64,000 nucleotides of DNA, taken from Chryseobacterium aureum (GTDB taxonomy: Bacteria > Bacteroidota > Bacteroidia > Flavobacteriales > Weeksellaceae). This document shows, piece by piece, positions 24,567 through 33,477 of the stretch. The DNA lies in contig NZ_CP034661.1 in assembly GCF_003971235.1 (NCBI RefSeq), positions 4,402,001 through 4,466,000 on the forward strand. The letters run 5' to 3'. How positions within the stretch are numbered: the first letter of the stretch is position 1; each line of letters opens with the position of its first letter. The translations under genes and the position numbers were made by a program. The notes under the pieces are model-generated. The model was not told the origin of the DNA, did not search any database, and was given only the letters and a program-made list of their open reading frames with translations.

Positions 24567-25646
24567 ATGTTTTGGCCAGATACAATCAGTAAAAAACTAG
24601 GGATACAATATCCTGTTATTCAGGCTCCGATGTTTGGAGTGAGCACCGTAGAAATGGCTGTCGCAGCTGCCAAAGCCAACTGTTTGGGATCTCTGGCGCT
24701 TGCTGACCTCTCGGCAGACCAGTCTGTAGAATTGATCAGACAGATGAAGAAGAGGACAGATCAGCCTTTTGCTGTCAATATTTTTGTACATGATATTCCC
24801 GAAGTGACGGCCGTCTTGAAAGAAAAATATGCTGATGCCAAGCAGTTTATAGAACATCTGGCAAAAGATAATGCTATAGAAGTACGTCTTCCTGATCTGG
24901 AAGAAATCAGGGTAAACAGTTACCATACGCAGATAGATGCTGTTATTGAAGAAAACTGTAAAATACTGAGTTTCACTTTTGGTAATCTGGATGATCAGAG
25001 TATCCGGAAATTGAAGGAAAACGGAGTTATCCTTATCGGAACATGTACATCTGTAAAGGAGGCCCTGCTGCTCGAAAAATCAGGGATTGATATCATCTGT
25101 GTGCAGGGAATTGAAGCCGGCGGACACAGAGGAAGTTTTGAAGCTGAGAATATTCCGCAGATCGGAGGGCTGTCTTTGCTGTCACAGGTGGATGATCAGG
25201 TAAATGTTCCTTTGATCTATGCCGGAGGAATCTATGATCCGAAAACGCTTAAGGCTGCTAAAGACTTAGGTGCACAGGGCTTCCAGGTGGGTAGTCTTTT
25301 ACTGGCTTCTCAGGAAAGTGCCCTAATGCCTTTTGAAAAGGAAAGACTGAAAAAAGTAAGAGAAGAAGAAATTATTCTGACGAAAAGTTTCTCAGGAAGG
25401 TATGCCAGAGGAGTGAAAAATCAATTTATAGAAAAGATTGAAAACTCAGAATATATTTTACCCTATCCTTATCAGAATAAATTGACAAATGCATTGCGCA
25501 AAGCAGCAAAATCTCTACAGAATCCTGAATTTATAGGACTCTGGGCGGGACAGTCTATCTACAGGTACAGTGAACGTTCCACAGAAGAAATTTTGAAAAA
25601 ACTGATTGAAACATTTGAAACATCAATGAATATGCTGTCAATGTGA
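24567..25646 (+). CDS. Nitronate monooxygenase
   Basis: A 359-residue FMN TIM-barrel enzyme that oxidises alkyl nitronates such as propionate-3-nitronate. It shows the family N-terminus GIQYPVIQAPMFGVSTVEMA, the catalytic-His motif GIEAGGHRGSF, and the FMN phosphate motif VPLIYAGGIYDPKTL, then LGAQGFQVGSLLL. I choose the ATG at 24567 over the TTG two codons upstream. It matches the class I (bacterial) type. It may be co-transcribed with the AlkD-like gene. Confidence 0.88.
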   Translation: MFWPDTISKKLGIQYPVIQAPMFGVSTVEMAVAAAKANCLGSLALADLSADQSVELIRQMKKRTDQPFAVNIFVHDIPEVTAVLKEKYADAKQFIEHLAKDNAIEVRLPDLEEIRVNSYHTQIDAVIEENCKILSFTFGNLDDQSIRKLKENGVILIGTCTSVKEALLLEKSGIDIICVQGIEAGGHRGSFEAENIPQIGGLSLLSQVDDQVNVPLIYAGGIYDPKTLKAAKDLGAQGFQVGSLLLASQESALMPFEKERLKKVREEEIILTKSFSGRYARGVKNQFIEKIENSEYILPYPYQNKLTNALRKAAKSLQNPEFIGLWAGQSIYRYSERSTEEILKKLIETFETSMNMLSM

Positions 25647-25765
25647 TAGTAATTTTATATTTTCGTGATTCAGCATTATTAAATAATCGAAAACTTATTT
25701 TTTATAAAATTATTTCCGAAAATTTATGTAATGAATTATAAAACTAAAATCAGCGAAAATAGACA

Positions 25766-26374
25766 ATGAAATTTTCAGAAGGAATTCAGAGATCACTTCC
25801 ATTCGGTTATCTCTTTCTTGTTGTGATGGGAATATTAAAAGAAAGTGTCTTCTATTATCAGATAGGTATTAATATCTTAAAATACTCCACAATCATGGAC
25901 ATTCTTATAAGTCCGATTGCTACTTTAGCCTCTCATCCGGTCATATTGATTGCCCTCATTATTATAGTTGTATTTTCGTTTGCATTTCCCTCTTTTTTGT
26001 CAAAGCAGGCCAATAAGAATAAAAAATGGGCAATAAAAATGGCCTCTCTCAAAGAACATGAAACCATGACTAAAGAAGCCATTGAAAATCATTTTACCAA
26101 TATGTTTGTAAGGTTTCTCGCTATGATGTTACTCTCTTTCTTCGTAGGAATAGGATGGGGTGAAGGAATGGGGCTTACAAGAAAAATAAGGGAAAACACA
26201 CTTACATATAATTATAGACTAAATTATGGAGATGATAATTCTGAACAGATTTATCTGATAGGATCAAACAGTATGTATTATATTTATCTGGCAAAAGGAA
26301 ATCCCATAATAAAAATAGCACCGTTAGGCTCCATAAAAAGTATTGAGCTGACCAATAATAAAAAATTAAGATAA
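25766..26374 (+). CDS. Hypothetical membrane protein
   Basis: A 202-residue protein I do not recognise. It has three likely membrane segments (about residues 10-30, 45-70 and 115-135), with a basic cytoplasmic-type loop (KQANKNKKWAIK) between the second and third. A C-terminal beta-rich tail (YIYLAKGNPIIKIAPLGSIK) could sit in the cytoplasm or periplasm. No signal or lipobox. It stands alone, with a terminator 6 bp past its stop. Confidence 0.6.
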   Translation: MKFSEGIQRSLPFGYLFLVVMGILKESVFYYQIGINILKYSTIMDILISPIATLASHPVILIALIIIVVFSFAFPSFLSKQANKNKKWAIKMASLKEHETMTKEAIENHFTNMFVRFLAMMLLSFFVGIGWGEGMGLTRKIRENTLTYNYRLNYGDDNSEQIYLIGSNSMYYIYLAKGNPIIKIAPLGSIKSIELTNNKKLR

Positions 26375-26379
26375 GAATA

Positions 26380-26408
26380 AAAAAACTAAAGGCTGTCTTT
26401 AGTTTTTT
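26380..26408 (+). terminator. Intrinsic terminator
   Basis: A perfect 12-bp stem, AAAAAACTAAAG (26380-26391) against CTTTAGTTTTTT (26397-26408), with a 5-nt loop. It ends the transcript of the hypothetical membrane protein and can also serve the convergent AraC gene. Confidence 0.8.
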
Positions 26409-26471
26409 GGGGGGCAATTATCGGATTCGTTATATGTAAGCCAAATATTGTATAGATTTAATATCAATGAG

Positions 26472-27482
26472 CTACTGAATATCCTGGGAAGGAAAATTCT
26501 TATGGATATATTCTGAAGGGGTAATGTCTTCTATTTGTTTAAATACCCTGTTAAAGGTAGTTTGGTTTGAAAACCCAGCCTCAGTGTAAATATACATCAG
26601 GGTGATTTTTTGAAGATCAGTTTCAGACATAAGCTTTTTTACATAATTAATTCGATATTCATTCAGATAAGCATTGAAGTTCTGATATCCTTTCTGACGT
26701 ATAATTTTGGAAAGATAATTATAATTAATATCCAGTTGAATGCTCAGCATGGAAATGTTAAGCTTCGGATCTTTGAATAATCCTTTTGTACTCATGATAT
26801 AGTTGAGTTTTTCAAATACCTCATTAACCGTTTCCTGATCTATCGTACTTTCTTTTTTTACAGATTTGTTGATATCTGAAATTGCTGCATGCTCGTTCAC
26901 AGACTTTGTATTGAAAACAATTTCAGATTGGGCATCGGTAAAAACTTTATATGTATTAAGCTTTTCGTGATAGATAAATATCAAAATAATAACAGCAAGA
27001 GTATATAGGAAGTTGAGAATATCTGCAAAAATGACCTCATTATGGGTGTACCTTGGAAAATGGATGTCAAAAACAGTTAAGACGATATAGCAAGCCAGAA
27101 TATTGCCCAGCATATAAAGTAAATATAGGAAAGCTGATCTCTTTGAAAAGAAGACATAGGCGGCAAGAGGCAGCGGGAAAAGGGTTGCAAATAAGCTGAT
27201 GGAGTTATTCCAAAACGTGAGCATTATATAAAAATGATAGGCTGGTGCAATAATCATATAAGCCCTTATGATCTGATTGGCAGAATATCTGTTTTTGATC
27301 AAAACATTACTGTAGAACAGAAAAATAAGTCCTCCCAGAAGATAATATACCATATTGGGGATATAGATAAAAAACTGAAAAACAATAATGAGTATAATCA
27401 TTATACAATACGTCAGCATATTGTATTGATGAATAAATTTTTTTTTAAGCCTTTCAATATTTTCTAAATAAAAATTTTCCAT
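26472..27482 (-). CDS. AraC-family regulator with a membrane-spanning sensor domain
   Basis: A 336-residue regulator with the layout of Bacteroidota membrane-bound AraC proteins. About six hydrophobic helices (residues 18-185) are followed by a linker and a C-terminal double helix-turn-helix (about 230-325: LNISMLSIQLDINYNYLSKI, then YIYTEAGFSNQTTFNRVFKQ). I start it at the ATG at 27482 rather than the TTG two codons upstream. No receiver or kinase is attached. It may respond to a membrane or envelope signal and control the adjacent surface-protein genes; that is inference from position. Confidence 0.82.
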   Translation of the reverse strand: MENFYLENIERLKKKFIHQYNMLTYCIMIILIIVFQFFIYIPNMVYYLLGGLIFLFYSNVLIKNRYSANQIIRAYMIIAPAYHFYIMLTFWNNSISLFATLFPLPLAAYVFFSKRSAFLYLLYMLGNILACYIVLTVFDIHFPRYTHNEVIFADILNFLYTLAVIILIFIYHEKLNTYKVFTDAQSEIVFNTKSVNEHAAISDINKSVKKESTIDQETVNEVFEKLNYIMSTKGLFKDPKLNISMLSIQLDINYNYLSKIIRQKGYQNFNAYLNEYRINYVKKLMSETDLQKITLMYIYTEAGFSNQTTFNRVFKQIEDITPSEYIHKNFPSQDIQ

Positions 27483-27488
27483 TAACAA

Positions 27489-27857
27489 GAGTGTTTTTTC
27501 AAATAATTTTCAAAAATATTTTATTTAAATATCTTGTACGCAATATTTTGCACTTTGATCAGTTGATATTGGATTTTGACTGATTCTCCGTTTGCCTGAT
27601 TTATACAAACCTTTAGTTTTGCAGCAGATATAAAACGTATCGTTTTACAGGCTGGTAAGTCTACAGGTAAAGATCCCTAAAATTTCTACGATTATTTTAT
27701 GCTGTAAAATTAATAAAAATACTAATGCCGTATCATATTTGTATAAAGACTCATGTAATATTGTTTTAGTAGAATTCAGGTTTTCATTATAAGTAAATAT
27801 TATTTGTGTAAAATATACTCAAATTAATACCCTAATATTTTAAAATTTTCCAAATAA
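27489..27857. other. Gap between the AraC regulator and the fibrinogen-like gene
   Basis: 369 AT-rich bases between divergent genes. It should hold both promoters. I found no exact TAnnTTTG box and no clear operator, terminator or ORF. Confidence 0.3.
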
Positions 27858-29693
27858 ATGAAAAAAAACAGAAAACTCTATTCTCTTCTTATCCTTTTAA
27901 TATCAATGCGATTGATATCTCAGGTAGGTATAAATACAGTAAACCCTAACCCGAAAGCCGCACTTCATGTAGTATCTAAAAATAATAATACCGGAGTCCT
28001 TTTTCCACTTCTTACAACAGCACAAAGAGATGCTATTGGGGCAGCTGCTACGGAAGATGGACTTGTTATTTATAATACAGATCAGAAATGCTATAACTAT
28101 TATAATGCGGTAAATACAACCTGGGTCAGCTTGTGTGGAAGCCAGAAAGCAGCCTATACAACAGACTGTACCTCAGTTAAAGTATACGGAAACTATACCC
28201 AGGGAACGCCATTGAACAGCAATAATTATGTATCAGTACCAGTTACAGTAACTACCGGAGGAACTTATGATATTCTCGCCAAAACCTCTAATGGATATTA
28301 CTTTGAAAAATCAGGGGTATTTCCTGGTGCAGGAACCTATGTTATCAATCTCAGTGGGGTAGGTACACCTGTGGCAGGCCCGCAGACAGATACTCTTTCT
28401 TTTTCATATGAAGGAGTTACAGACACCACATGTACTTCCAAAACAGTAAACGTCTTGGGATCACAGGTTAGTTATGGAATCAACTGCTCCGGATCTTCAG
28501 TTTCAGGAACCTATAACAGCCCGGTACAACTGGATTATAATACCAATACAGTAAGTATTCCTCTTTCTAATGTAAATACCGCAGGAACGGTTACTATTAC
28601 TACTTCCACCAGTAACGGAGTAAGCTTTACAACAACAGAAAATATCACGGCGTCCAGTACCAGCTTTACACTGCACGGGGTAGGAGTTCCGGCCGCAGCA
28701 GGTACTTATTCCTATTCTTTTACTACCAATGGTGCCAATCCACAGGTATGTACTTTTAATGTCACTTTTGGTACCACGGTAGGAACTTTTGCCAATCCTG
28801 CCAACCGATGCCTTGAAATTTTCAATGCAGGAAAAACTACAGATGGTTATTATTGGGTGAAAGATGCAAGCTCTAATCCGTATAAAACCTATTGTGATAT
28901 GTCTAATGGAGGCTGGACTTTGATTAAATCTCTTTCCGAAAGACAGATTTTGGTAGTGGAGCAAACACAGACTGAGTCATGGTCTACCCAGACAGCCAGA
29001 AACGTAGTAACTACACCAACCGGGATTTTTAATGAATATGCATTTTCTTTACCTGCGGCAGCGGTAAGTAATATCGGTAGCAATGCCTCTGCATCAAAAG
29101 AATATCGTTTTTCAATCAAAGAAAAAGGACAGACAGGCACTACTTTATCTAGTGTAGAAAGTTCTACAGTAGCTCCCGTAAATGATAACTGGTCAAAAAA
29201 CAACTATTTGAATGCAGTTGTTACAGATGGTAACCTGGCAACCGGAAACTATACCACGTATGGCAATACAACGACTGGAAAATTATTCGGTTTTGATTTT
29301 GGAAAACCTGTTACAGGTAATACGTTATATAAATTAAATAGTGTTGATTTCCAATTGAACATACCAGGTCTGTACAGCCAGGCAAATTTCTTTACCGGAA
29401 TTTTTGGAGGAACTGGATATGCATCTACCAATACACCGGCCAATAATCTCACTTACACCTATCCGGGCGGGCAGACGTATACTTTCAATAAATATTACGT
29501 GAATGATCTTTTTGGATTATATATGAATAGTGAAAGCCAGCTTAACCACCATATCGGAACCTGCTCAAACAGTACAGACGATTATGGAGGCGCCAGCTTC
29601 TGCAACAACGGATGGGCCAACTGGAGACCTCATAATTTTAATCTTAAATCCGGAAATTATGAAGGCCGTATTATTCAGTATTGGATAAAATAA
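27858..29693 (+). CDS. Surface protein with a fibrinogen-like (YCDxxxGGW) domain
   Basis: A 611-residue exported protein. The signal peptide is followed by a short head motif QVGINTVNPNPKAALHV, shared with the two lectin-like neighbours. The middle (about 100-310) is a Thr/Ser/Gly-rich beta region that may contain repeated Ig-like folds. The C-terminal third begins CLEIFNAGKTTDGYYWVKD and contains TYCDMSNGGWTLIKS, the bacterial fibrinogen-like YCD/GGW signature, with NSTDDYGGASFCNNGWANW near the end. No sorting signal of the type IX kind was obvious. A role in adhesion or glycan binding is inferred. Confidence 0.82.
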   Translation: MKKNRKLYSLLILLISMRLISQVGINTVNPNPKAALHVVSKNNNTGVLFPLLTTAQRDAIGAAATEDGLVIYNTDQKCYNYYNAVNTTWVSLCGSQKAAYTTDCTSVKVYGNYTQGTPLNSNNYVSVPVTVTTGGTYDILAKTSNGYYFEKSGVFPGAGTYVINLSGVGTPVAGPQTDTLSFSYEGVTDTTCTSKTVNVLGSQVSYGINCSGSSVSGTYNSPVQLDYNTNTVSIPLSNVNTAGTVTITTSTSNGVSFTTTENITASSTSFTLHGVGVPAAAGTYSYSFTTNGANPQVCTFNVTFGTTVGTFANPANRCLEIFNAGKTTDGYYWVKDASSNPYKTYCDMSNGGWTLIKSLSERQILVVEQTQTESWSTQTARNVVTTPTGIFNEYAFSLPAAAVSNIGSNASASKEYRFSIKEKGQTGTTLSSVESSTVAPVNDNWSKNNYLNAVVTDGNLATGNYTTYGNTTTGKLFGFDFGKPVTGNTLYKLNSVDFQLNIPGLYSQANFFTGIFGGTGYASTNTPANNLTYTYPGGQTYTFNKYYVNDLFGLYMNSESQLNHHIGTCSNSTDDYGGASFCNNGWANWRPHNFNLKSGNYEGRIIQYWIK

Positions 29694-29745
29694 GATCAAC
29701 TAAAAAACTAATAACCTGTAAAAAACACATCTATATATTTTCACC

Positions 29746-29776
29746 AAAAAGCTTCAGAGATATTCTGAAGCTTTTT
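29746..29776 (+). terminator. Bidirectional terminator between surface-protein genes
   Basis: A perfect 13-bp stem, AAAAAGCTTCAGA (29746-29758) against TCTGAAGCTTTTT (29764-29776). It lies between the convergent fibrinogen-like and lectin-like genes and can stop both transcripts. Confidence 0.85.
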
Positions 29777-29786
29777 GATTTATTTT

Positions 29787-30578
29787 CTATTCATTATACT
29801 CAATAATGAGCTGATTCATTGCGGAGCCTGTAAAAGTGGTCGTTGATCCACTTAAGTCATTCCATCTTCTTTCTGCGTTTCCGGCAGTATTATAGATGTG
29901 AGTAGATCCTTCGGTTCCACCGGAATTATTAGGTTCTCCTGTAGCAAACCAGTTTTCTGTGGTTGCAGGATTGGTAGACCAGTTCATTCTGAATTCTTCT
30001 CCCGTAATCCATTGAAGCCTGTCCGGATTTCCCGGTCTCTGGATTTTATTAAAACCAATCCATATATTATTGGCCAGATTGTACCCCGTTCCTGAAGCGA
30101 CAATATTGGTTGCTACCCAAATCCTTTCAGCATCATTCGGCATGGTTACCAGATAACCTCCCATTTGCTTTCCGAAGCTGTATGCATTGAACCAGTTGAT
30201 CCCCTGTGAAAGCTGATAAGCACAATAGGTATGATTATTTCCTGTCCATTTTTTGCATCCAAGCTCTGTGGCAGTACCGCCTCCCGGTACAGAACCAGGG
30301 GGCTGAGGTCTCGTGGCAACAGGTTTTGGATCATAGCCTAAGATGGAATTATTGAATCCGGATGCTGTTCCGCCGTTAAGATCGGTTCTGGCTATCTTTC
30401 TTATGTTTCCACTGGCGTCGGCAGAGAGTAGGTCATCAGCCGTCACTCCCTGAGGTAAAGTGCGGATTCTAAGTTCTCCATTGATATCAAGTGATTTGGC
30501 AGGAGCATTTGTATTTATACCTACTTGTGCTATTGTAAGAGAAGGTAAGATAATAAATAATAAAACTGATTTTTTCAT
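29787..30578 (-). CDS. C-type-lectin-like surface protein (paralogue 2)
   Basis: A 263-residue exported protein. The signal peptide ends near IAQ, followed by the head motif QVGINTNAPAKSLDINGELR and a short repeat-like segment (LLSADASGNIRKIARTDLNG). The C-terminal 150 residues form a C-type lectin-like domain: WFNAYSFGKQMGGYLVTM, NNIWIGFNK, then TGEPNNSGG and ERRWNDLSG. The EPN and WND motifs are the calcium/sugar ligands of mannose-type lectins. It lies 11 bp after a close paralogue on the same strand, so the pair is a tandem duplication and an operon. Confidence 0.82.
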   Translation of the reverse strand: MKKSVLLFIILPSLTIAQVGINTNAPAKSLDINGELRIRTLPQGVTADDLLSADASGNIRKIARTDLNGGTASGFNNSILGYDPKPVATRPQPPGSVPGGGTATELGCKKWTGNNHTYCAYQLSQGINWFNAYSFGKQMGGYLVTMPNDAERIWVATNIVASGTGYNLANNIWIGFNKIQRPGNPDRLQWITGEEFRMNWSTNPATTENWFATGEPNNSGGTEGSTHIYNTAGNAERRWNDLSGSTTTFTGSAMNQLIIEYNE

Positions 30579-30589
30579 AGCTGCATTTA

Positions 30590-31378
30590 TTATTCATTAA
30601 ACTCGATAATAAGCTGGTTCATAGAAATGCTGGAATTGGCAGTCAGTCCGCCATTTAAATCATTCCATCTTCTTTCCGCATTGGTGCTGGCTGCAAATAT
30701 ATGGGTGGCCCCTTCTACGCCTCCTGAGTTATTTGGCTCCCCGGGGTTAAACCAGTTTTCTGTAGTGGCAGGATTGGTAGACCAGTTGATCCTGAATTCT
30801 TCTCCTGTAATCCACTGAAGCTGATCCGGGTTTCCCGGTCTTTGGATTTTATTAAAGCCAATCCATACATTGTTGGCTAAATTGTACCCTGTTCCCGAAG
30901 CTACAATATTGGTGTTAACCCATGTTCTCTCCGCATCATTCGGCATAGTGACCAGATATCCGCCCATTTGTTTTCCGAAACTGAATGCATTGAACCAGTT
31001 AATAGGCTGTGAAAGCTGATAGGCACAGTAGGTGTGATTGTTTACAGACCATTTCTTGCATCCAAGCTCAGTGGCGGTACCTCCTCCCGGTAATGCCCCT
31101 GGTGGCTGAGGTCTTGCGGCAACGGGTTTAGGATCATATCCCAAAATTGAAGTATTAAATCCGGATGATGATCCACCATTAAGATCTGTTCTGGCAACTT
31201 TTCTGATATTCCCACTGGCATCAGTGGAAAGAATATCATCAGCTGCTACTCCTACCGGTAAAGCACGAATCCGGAGCTCCCCGTTGATGTCAAGTGTTTT
31301 TGTCGGGGCATTTGTATTAATCCCAACCTGAGCACTCGAAGCCAATGGCAAAATCATACATAAGATAACTTTTTTCAT
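30590..31378 (-). CDS. C-type-lectin-like surface protein (paralogue 1)
   Basis: A 262-residue paralogue of the downstream gene; the two align along their whole length with no large gap. It has the same layout: signal peptide, QVGINTNAPTKTLDINGELR head, linker with FNTSILGYDPKPVAARPQPP, then the lectin-like domain with WFNPGEPNNSGG and ERRWNDLNG. Variation clusters in the last strand and in the loop after EPNN, the sugar-contacting area, which may mean different ligands. A -7 box lies 22 bp upstream. Confidence 0.82.
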   Translation of the reverse strand: MKKVILCMILPLASSAQVGINTNAPTKTLDINGELRIRALPVGVAADDILSTDASGNIRKVARTDLNGGSSSGFNTSILGYDPKPVAARPQPPGALPGGGTATELGCKKWSVNNHTYCAYQLSQPINWFNAFSFGKQMGGYLVTMPNDAERTWVNTNIVASGTGYNLANNVWIGFNKIQRPGNPDQLQWITGEEFRINWSTNPATTENWFNPGEPNNSGGVEGATHIFAASTNAERRWNDLNGGLTANSSISMNQLIIEFNE

Positions 31379-31400
31379 TTTTATGCGTTTTTATTCATTT

Positions 31401-31408
31401 CAAATATA
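31401..31408 (-). promoter_or_regulatory. -7 box of the lectin-like operon
   Basis: TATATTTG on the minus strand matches TAnnTTTG, 22 bp upstream of the ATG at 31378. Confidence 0.55.
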
Positions 31409-31591
31409 TAAAAATATTTTAGTAAAATAAATCACAAAGCATTGATTATCAATTAATTAAATGATTGTTTTAAAATTGTATTTATATATTTATCTGTTTA
31501 TTGGTGGTTATTTTTCATTGATAATTGATTTATGGTGTAAAAATTAAAACATATTTGCATTATTGTAATAATTTGTTTTATTCAGAAAATA

Positions 31592-31621
31592 AAAAACTTC
31601 TTTCTGATGAAAGAAGTTTTT
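31592..31621 (-). terminator. Intrinsic terminator downstream of mpl
   Basis: A perfect 13-bp stem, AAAAACTTCTTTC (31592-31604) against GAAAGAAGTTTTT (31609-31621), with the tetraloop TGAT. It is 59 bp past the mpl stop. Confidence 0.8.
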
Positions 31622-31680
31622 ATAACGTTGAAAATTTTTTTTTACATTAAATTTTTAAACCTGAGAAGGCATAATGATCA

Positions 31681-33018
31681 TTATTTTGTGAGATCCAGCC
31701 CTCCAAAATTTCCGGAACTCATCATCAGATAAACACCATCCGTTTTATCCAGTGTATTCCAGTAAGCATGCAGATCTTCTGCATTGGTGAAAACCTTTAA
31801 TTTTTCATTTTTAAATTTTTCTTTGATAAATTCAGGAGAAATAGGCTCCATCCTTTTGATCTTCAATGCATCTTCAGAATAAAAAACGATAGCTTCTTCC
31901 AGTCCATCCATAGCATGGTCGTACTGCTCAAGAAAAGCCGGATTTAAACTGGAGTAGGTATGAAGTTCCAGAAATCCGTATTTCTTATCGTTTTTAAACT
32001 GTTCTGCAAAAGCTTTTACTGCGGCCTTCACCTTACTCGGTGCATGGGCGAAATCTTTATATAGAGTTCCTTTGTCTGCTCTTTCTACCTTTTCAAGACG
32101 TTTAGATGCCCCTTTGAAGCTCATAATAGCCTCATAGAAATCTTCATCCATGATTCCCAGCTGCTGGCAGATATGTCTTGCCCCTTCCATATTCAACAGG
32201 TTGTGGGCTCCAAAAACGGAAAGCGGAACATCTCCCATTTCAGTTTTTAAATATACTTTACCATTGCTGATTTCATATTCGGGTGTTTTATATGGAATCT
32301 TTCTGAAATAGTTTTCTGCATTTTCCACTACTTTCACTACTTCAGCATCTTCTTCATTATATACCAGAACACCTCCTGCGGTAATGCCTGCAACAAATTT
32401 TCTGAACTGGTCAATATAATCATCAAAGGTTTTGAACACATTGATGTGATCCCAGGCAATACCACTCATTAAAGCGATATTCGGCTGGTACAGCAAGAAC
32501 TTTGAACGGAGATCGATAGGGGAAGAAAGATATTCATCACCTTCCAGCACCATGAAATCATTATCCTGAGTCAGTTTTACCATACAGTCGAAACCTTCAA
32601 GCTGGGCTCCCACCATGAAATCCACATCTTTCTGATGGAAATTCAGTACATGAAGAATCATTGAAGTGATGGTTGTTTTACCATGCGATCCGGCTATGAC
32701 AACTCGGGTCTTGTTTTTTGACTGTTCATACAGGAATTCAGGATAAGAATATATTTTCAGACCCAGTTCTTTGGCTCTTGCTAGCTCAGGATTATCCTGA
32801 TGGGCATGCATTCCAAGAATAACAGCATCAATATCCGGAGTGATTTTTTCCGGGAACCAGCCCATGTCCTGAGGCAGAATTCCTTTCTTTTCCAGCCGGG
32901 ATTTTGAAGGCTCAAAAATAGCGTCGTCAGAGCCTGTTACCTGATATCCTTTATCTTTTAATGCAATGGCGAGATTATGCATGGCGCTTCCGCCAATGGC
33001 AATGAAGTGGGTTTTCAA
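31681..33018 (-). CDS. mpl: UDP-N-acetylmuramate:L-Ala-gamma-D-Glu-meso-DAP ligase (Mpl)
   Basis: A 445-residue cytoplasmic Mur ligase that reattaches recycled tripeptide to UDP-MurNAc. The N-terminal UDP-binding domain reads HFIAIGGSAMHNLAIALKDK. The ATP loop is AGSHGKTTITSM (residues 109-120), with EGDEYLSSPIDLRSKF and the DHINVFKTFDDY segment typical of Mpl rather than MurC. Length and motif order match. It heads toward no other Mur gene; its upstream neighbour is a small lipoprotein gene 6 bp away on the same strand. Confidence 0.92.
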   Translation of the reverse strand: MKTHFIAIGGSAMHNLAIALKDKGYQVTGSDDAIFEPSKSRLEKKGILPQDMGWFPEKITPDIDAVILGMHAHQDNPELARAKELGLKIYSYPEFLYEQSKNKTRVVIAGSHGKTTITSMILHVLNFHQKDVDFMVGAQLEGFDCMVKLTQDNDFMVLEGDEYLSSPIDLRSKFLLYQPNIALMSGIAWDHINVFKTFDDYIDQFRKFVAGITAGGVLVYNEEDAEVVKVVENAENYFRKIPYKTPEYEISNGKVYLKTEMGDVPLSVFGAHNLLNMEGARHICQQLGIMDEDFYEAIMSFKGASKRLEKVERADKGTLYKDFAHAPSKVKAAVKAFAEQFKNDKKYGFLELHTYSSLNPAFLEQYDHAMDGLEEAIVFYSEDALKIKRMEPISPEFIKEKFKNEKLKVFTNAEDLHAYWNTLDKTDGVYLMMSSGNFGGLDLTK

Positions 33019-33024
33019 TTCTAT

Positions 33025-33462
33025 TTACTGTTTTTTAACATTAGTATTTATGATCTGCTGGAAAGCTTCAAGAATGTTGTCCCAGTTGGTCTTGTAATTC
33101 GGAATAATCATACTGGCATCCGTTTTACTGCCTTCATTAGGGCCTTTCCTGATGTTGATGGAAGTTGAAATATTGTCGTACAATTTTTTATGATCTTCCT
33201 GTATTCTTCTGAAATTGTTCTGAGAAAGAACCTGATCCAGCTTTTTCAGATCCTCATCAGAAATTTTAAAATCCTGTTTGTATTTTTTGCCCTGCCCTTC
33301 AAAAGAATAATGTGCATTATTGCCTTTTATAAGCATGTTTTCATATACGGGTGCAAAGCCTCCGCTTTTCGAATAGCTGATATCAAAATCCGAATATACC
33401 TGTTGGCTGTTGCATGAAACTAATACTGTGATTGCGAATAAGATTCCAAGTATTTTTTTCAT
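33025..33462 (-). CDS. Hypothetical lipoprotein
   Basis: A 145-residue exported lipoprotein; the signal MKKILGILFAITVLVSC ends in a lipobox (Cys17). The mature part is a small alpha/beta domain (GGFAPVYENMLIKGNN, FKISDEDLKKLDQVLSQNNF) that I cannot assign to a function. Relatives with this length and SDEDLKKL pattern are common in Flavobacteriia. It is 6 bp upstream of mpl, so they are co-transcribed, and it follows the acyltransferase gene after 15 bp. Confidence 0.7.
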   Translation of the reverse strand: MKKILGILFAITVLVSCNSQQVYSDFDISYSKSGGFAPVYENMLIKGNNAHYSFEGQGKKYKQDFKISDEDLKKLDQVLSQNNFRRIQEDHKKLYDNISTSINIRKGPNEGSKTDASMIIPNYKTNWDNILEAFQQIINTNVKKQ

Positions 33463-33477
33463 AATTTTCTATTTACT

